A stretch of DNA of 8,372 bases, taken from SG8-41 sp035259205 (GTDB lineage Bacteria > Pseudomonadota > Gammaproteobacteria > Burkholderiales > SG8-41). The stretch spans positions 1-8,372 of the forward strand of contig DATFWO010000156.1 in the NCBI GenBank assembly GCA_035259205.1, in the 5' to 3' direction. This document shows, piece after piece, positions 6,253 to 8,372 of the stretch (position 1 is its first letter; each line of letters starts with the position of its first letter). A program made the translations under genes and the position numbers. The notes under the pieces are model-generated. The model was given only the letters and a program-made list of their open reading frames with translations, was not told the DNA's origin and did not search any database.

Positions 6253-6279
6253 GGTGAACGGGTAAACAGTGAACGGTGG
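6253..6279. repeat. GTGAACG heptad repeat, degenerate
   Basis: GTGA/GTAA/GTGA/GTGG cores start at 6254, 6262, 6269 and 6276, a near 7-bp period. The first and third units share GTGAACGG. Same style as the repeats at 456-481 and 5342-5362. Confidence 0.55.
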
Positions 6280-6507
6280 TTCAGCCAGCTGGTCGAGTGG
6301 ATCTCTTGGCTCTGGGCGGAGAGCAGATCGGGGAGCAGTGTTGACTTTATACTTATTTCATACGCTGTCGCAGCGTGCTCGAGCCATCTGCTGAGATTAG
6401 GTAGGAGGAAGACGCCAGATCAAGAAACTTGGGTGTGCCGGATGTCGGGCAAATACTGAATCTGTACATTCGTACTTATCTCTCCCCGGAGTGATTGTAC
6501 CGTCGAA

Positions 6508-6786
6508 TCATAGTGGTCGGTCCGGTCTCGTTTGCCCCCGTCGTGTCCCCGCTTTTTTCATGATGAAGCCGATGCCGGTTGCTAACACGAGTGAGGCTCC
6601 GAACGTTGTGACCAGAGAAATCAAGATGAACTTGTCCAAATACCTATCTACGAAATAGCCAACAATGTGAAACATGATTGCGCTTACCAGTGCTGCCGTC
6701 ACCGAAGCGCTAATGAATCCCTTGATCTGCTTGTGACAAATGGCGCTGGTCACGATTGCAAAAGCAAGCAATACGATAACTGACAC
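6508..6786 (-). CDS. Three-TM small membrane protein, putative immunity protein of the orphan Rhs toxin tip
   Basis: A protein of 92 residues from the GTG at 6786, which has GGAG (6799-6796) 9 bases upstream. An alternative TTG at 6792 is too close to that RBS. Three hydrophobic segments are visible: VIVLLAFAIVTSAI near the start, ASVTAALVSAIMFHIVGYFV in the middle, and ILISLVTTFGASLVLATGIGFI near the end. A basic tail (KKAGTRRGQTRPDRP) follows. It matches no family I know. It begins 24 bp after the end of the orphan toxin tip on the same strand, where Rhs and CDI systems place the cognate immunity gene. An inner-membrane immunity protein would suit a phospholipase attacking membranes from the periplasm. 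The function is inference from position. Confidence 0.65.
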   Translation of the reverse strand: MSVIVLLAFAIVTSAICHKQIKGFISASVTAALVSAIMFHIVGYFVDRYLDKFILISLVTTFGASLVLATGIGFIMKKAGTRRGQTRPDRPL

Positions 6787-6810
6787 GATCAACTTCTCCA
6801 GTCATGGAAA

Positions 6811-7236
6811 TCAGTAGCACGAACTGCATTTGCTCTGGGCATGGGAGAAAGCTCCGCCGCCAAAAACTTGCACCGAAACAGCGTAATCCACGGCGAGTGT
6901 TTTACATAGAACCACTCCGCTAGACAGCTTCTCGCACTGCTTGATAATGTCCCTTCGCAATTGGAGGTCACACTCCTCCTTGTTGGCTCCGCAGCGAGAG
7001 TAGCAGTCGTCATGTCGACGACACGCTACTGCTATATCGCCCGATCCAATTCGATCCGGGACGAAGGGTTGATTCCATCCGGAGCCGCAGAATCCAGGGC
7101 TGGCGCTACCTCCCCCGAAGCTCAACGGATCAGTAGACGATGACAGGCGAGTAGGAGTTCCTCGTCCGCCAAGCAGTCCGAGCCGATCGACCGTGGAGAA
7201 TGGATCGCCTTCAACATATGCCGCATACCGAGCTAT
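6811..7236 (-). pseudogene. Orphan Rhs C-terminal toxin cassette, PLA2-like, no start codon
   Basis: An open frame of about 141 codons after the stop of the upstream membrane protein. It opens with a degraded Rhs-core end, YAAYVEGDPFSTVDRLGL, equivalent to IYAYVGSSPLRWEDPFGL in the intact protein at 7538-8372. After it come about 121 toxin residues: GFCGSGWNQPF (a possible calcium-loop region), then DIAVACRRHDDCYSRCG, then KEECDLQLRRDIIKQC. The CxxHDxCY pattern is the phospholipase A2 His/Asp active-site signature. It is cysteine-rich, which suggests disulfides and action outside the cytoplasm. There is no ATG, GTG or TTG in frame after the core stub. The frame is open further upstream to 7506, but that part lies antiphase within the preceding gene and looks non-coding. 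It is best read as a displaced, silent toxin tip that needs recombination with a full rhs gene to be made. Confidence 0.75.
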
Positions 7237-7541
7237 TAGGGTGCGAATCCATCGACAGTCCAAACAACATACGTATAAAGAGTAGGCATCGCCGGTATTA
7301 AGAGCACCACGCCAATTGCGATCGTAACCATCCATCGCTTTCGTCGTTCTCGCTCCGACAAGACGAGCGCAAGAAGCCAGAGGAGCCAACTCAAGGCAAT
7401 AAACATCCACACTTTGCCACGCATGACATTCGCATCGAATGTGAAAAGCAAGAACCAGATCGCGCTCGCGAACAGCGCATGGAGGAGGCAAGCGACCTCC
7501 GCCCACGACAACTTAGATAACCACACTTTCACGGTCGTCAC
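7236..7541 (-). CDS. Three-TM small membrane protein, putative immunity protein of the Rhs-PLA2 toxin
   Basis: A 101-residue protein from a GTG at 7541 that overlaps the rhs stop (GTGA), implying translational coupling. In-frame GTG codons 4 and 6 are alternatives. Three hydrophobic spans: VACLLHALFASAIWFLLFTF (about 16-35), VWMFIALSWLLWLLALVL (about 44-61), and IAIGVVLLIPAMPTLYTYVV (about 74-93). A charged loop, SERERRKR, lies between the last two. No family was recognised. Placement directly behind a toxin-tipped Rhs protein is the standard place for the cognate immunity gene, and membrane location is sensible against a phospholipase. Immunity function is inferred. Its frame is preferred over the overlapping minus frame here because of its start, coupling and hydrophobic pattern. 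Confidence 0.75.
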   Translation of the reverse strand: MTTVKVWLSKLSWAEVACLLHALFASAIWFLLFTFDANVMRGKVWMFIALSWLLWLLALVLSERERRKRWMVTIAIGVVLLIPAMPTLYTYVVWTVDGFAP

Positions 7542-8372
7542 TCAAAGTAACGCAACGCTTTCTGGCAGAAAAAATACGCACCCGTTTCAGTTCCGGGACG
7601 CGGCGGTTTCGGCCAAGCTTGTGGCGGCTTTCCTTTCAATTCGCTCAAGCAACTTACAAGGACCTTGTCACATTCCTTCTTACCTTCTTTTGCTCGGGAT
7701 CCAGATGGGCAGCTGTCGCATTTGAATGTGGCATAGCAATAGTCGTGTGCCATACAGCATTCATCTAGGCTATCAATTGGACCCGCCGGATTCTGCGGAA
7801 TAATCGGCCCTTGACGCCCGCCACTCCAGTTCTGGCCACACCAATTCCCATAACGCGTGTCGAATCCGCTCCCTGGACTTGCCAGTCCAAAGGGATCCTC
7901 CCAGCGCAATGGCGATGAACCCACGTACGCATAGATATTCACACCGCCCCGCAACCCGACCGGATCGGATTGGATGTATCGGCCGATGGTCGGATCGTAA
8001 TCTCGGAAGTAGTTGTAATGAAGATTCGTCTCCTTGTCGAAGTACTGGCCGGGAAACCTCAGATTGCAGGTGAACATCCCCAGGCCGGAGGGGTTTTCAT
8101 TCGGCACCGTGTTCCCGAAGGGCTCGGTGTTGTCCCACCGCCACACCGTCTGGGCCGCCTGGTTCGCGATCAAGCGCGGGGTGTTCAAGTGATCCGTGTG
8201 AATGAAGTAAAGCTGCGCCACTCCTGAATTAACCGTGATGTTAACGGGGGCCGAGGTCGTCGCCGCCCCACTATTGTCGGTCGCCTTTGCCGTCAAGACA
8301 TAGCTCCCCGCCGCCACATCGGTCCAGTTGAACGTGGACGAGCTACCAGTCACGCTGGCGATCAGGTTGGTG
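7538..8372 (-). CDS. Rhs/YD-repeat protein with C-terminal phospholipase A2-like toxin (5' part outside window)
   Basis: The frame is open from the right window edge; the GTG at 8353 is an internal valine. Numbering from it, residues 1-43 end a bacterial Ig-like domain (FNWTDVAAGSYVLTAKATDN). Residues 48-157 are the conserved Rhs core end: YFIHTDHLNTPRLIAN, LRFPGQYFDKETNLHYNYF, RDYDPTIGRYIQSDPVGL, then DPFGL at 153-157. The variable tip follows (158-271): YGNWCGQNWSGG (calcium-loop-like) and GPIDSLDECCMAHDYCY with the PLA2 signature CCxxHDxCY (H203, D204), plus further cysteines (C212, C215, C228, C235, C263). Known Rhs proteins form a shell that encloses and releases the tip toxin. Inferred role: antibacterial or anti-eukaryotic phospholipase delivered to neighbours. 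The secretion route is not visible. Confidence 0.88.
   Translation of the reverse strand, partial: TNLIASVTGSSSTFNWTDVAAGSYVLTAKATDNSGAATTSAPVNITVNSGVAQLYFIHTDHLNTPRLIANQAAQTVWRWDNTEPFGNTVPNENPSGLGMFTCNLRFPGQYFDKETNLHYNYFRDYDPTIGRYIQSDPVGLRGGVNIYAYVGSSPLRWEDPFGLASPGSGFDTRYGNWCGQNWSGGRQGPIIPQNPAGPIDSLDECCMAHDYCYATFKCDSCPSGSRAKEGKKECDKVLVSCLSELKGKPPQAWPKPPRPGTETGAYFFCQKALRYFE

Larger units (their letters stand above)
6110..6507. other. Gene-poor spacer between cupin gene and Rhs locus
   Basis: About 400 bp with no gene I can support. A 117-codon open frame on the plus strand (6106-6459, its ATG overlapping the cupin stop) has no recognisable domain, no good RBS and runs through repeats, so I treat it as non-coding. 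The region holds the TGACCCTATTTATT word (6222-6235) and a GTGA heptad cluster (6253-6279), and marks the shift from GC-rich backbone to the more AT-rich Rhs locus. Confidence 0.5.

Noticed and set aside
6106..6459. 117-codon open frame whose ATG overlaps the cupin stop
   Set aside because: No domain, no RBS of its own, and it crosses two repeat elements. A real gene cannot be excluded but is not supported.
7237..7506. N-terminal ~90 codons of the minus frame that continues into the orphan toxin tip
   Set aside because: They lie antiphase inside the three-TM gene at 7236-7541, show no Rhs or other domain, and Rhs similarity starts only after that gene's stop.

Overview
The window looks like a chromosome segment from an environmental betaproteobacterium (or a close gammaproteobacterial relative). 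The evidence is high GC, the housekeeping order M16 peptidase pair - rsmD - coaD - YfhL-type ferredoxin - mutM (close to the order I recall from Pseudomonas and many betaproteobacteria), and a PEP-CTERM/exosortase-sorted protein with a sigma-54-like promoter. Taxonomy is inferred from gene order and protein style only.

Positions 1-3378 (+ strand) are a housekeeping run. It holds the 3' end of a zinc-dependent M16 peptidase, a second M16 subunit lacking the zinc motif, rsmD (16S rRNA methyltransferase), coaD (CoA biosynthesis) and a 2[4Fe-4S] ferredoxin. Two copies of a 41-bp hairpin repeat separate coaD from the ferredoxin gene. A strong bidirectional terminator (3425-3451) closes the run.

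Positions 3471-5327 (- strand) hold a secreted CHRD-domain protein with a PEP-CTERM anchor, then mutM/fpg. The gap between them carries a good sigma-54 -24/-12 element and two copies of a 17-bp motif, TGTAAA-N5-CCGACA, the likely site of a dedicated activator.

Positions 5340-6507 hold one exported cupin-domain protein. It is flanked on both sides by the same two kinds of short repeat: GTGA heptads and TGAC(G/C)CTATTTATT.

Positions 6508-8372 (- strand, visibly more AT-rich) are the most interesting part: the end of an Rhs/YD-repeat polymorphic toxin locus. The Rhs protein enters from beyond the right edge with an Ig-like domain and the conserved Rhs core end, and finishes in a phospholipase A2-like toxin tip. 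A three-TM putative immunity gene overlaps its stop. Next comes a promoterless, start-less second toxin tip, also PLA2-like, with a degraded Rhs-core stub, and then a second three-TM putative immunity gene. This reads as one live toxin/immunity pair followed by a stored (orphan) toxin/immunity cassette. No tRNA, rRNA, CRISPR array or transposase gene was seen.
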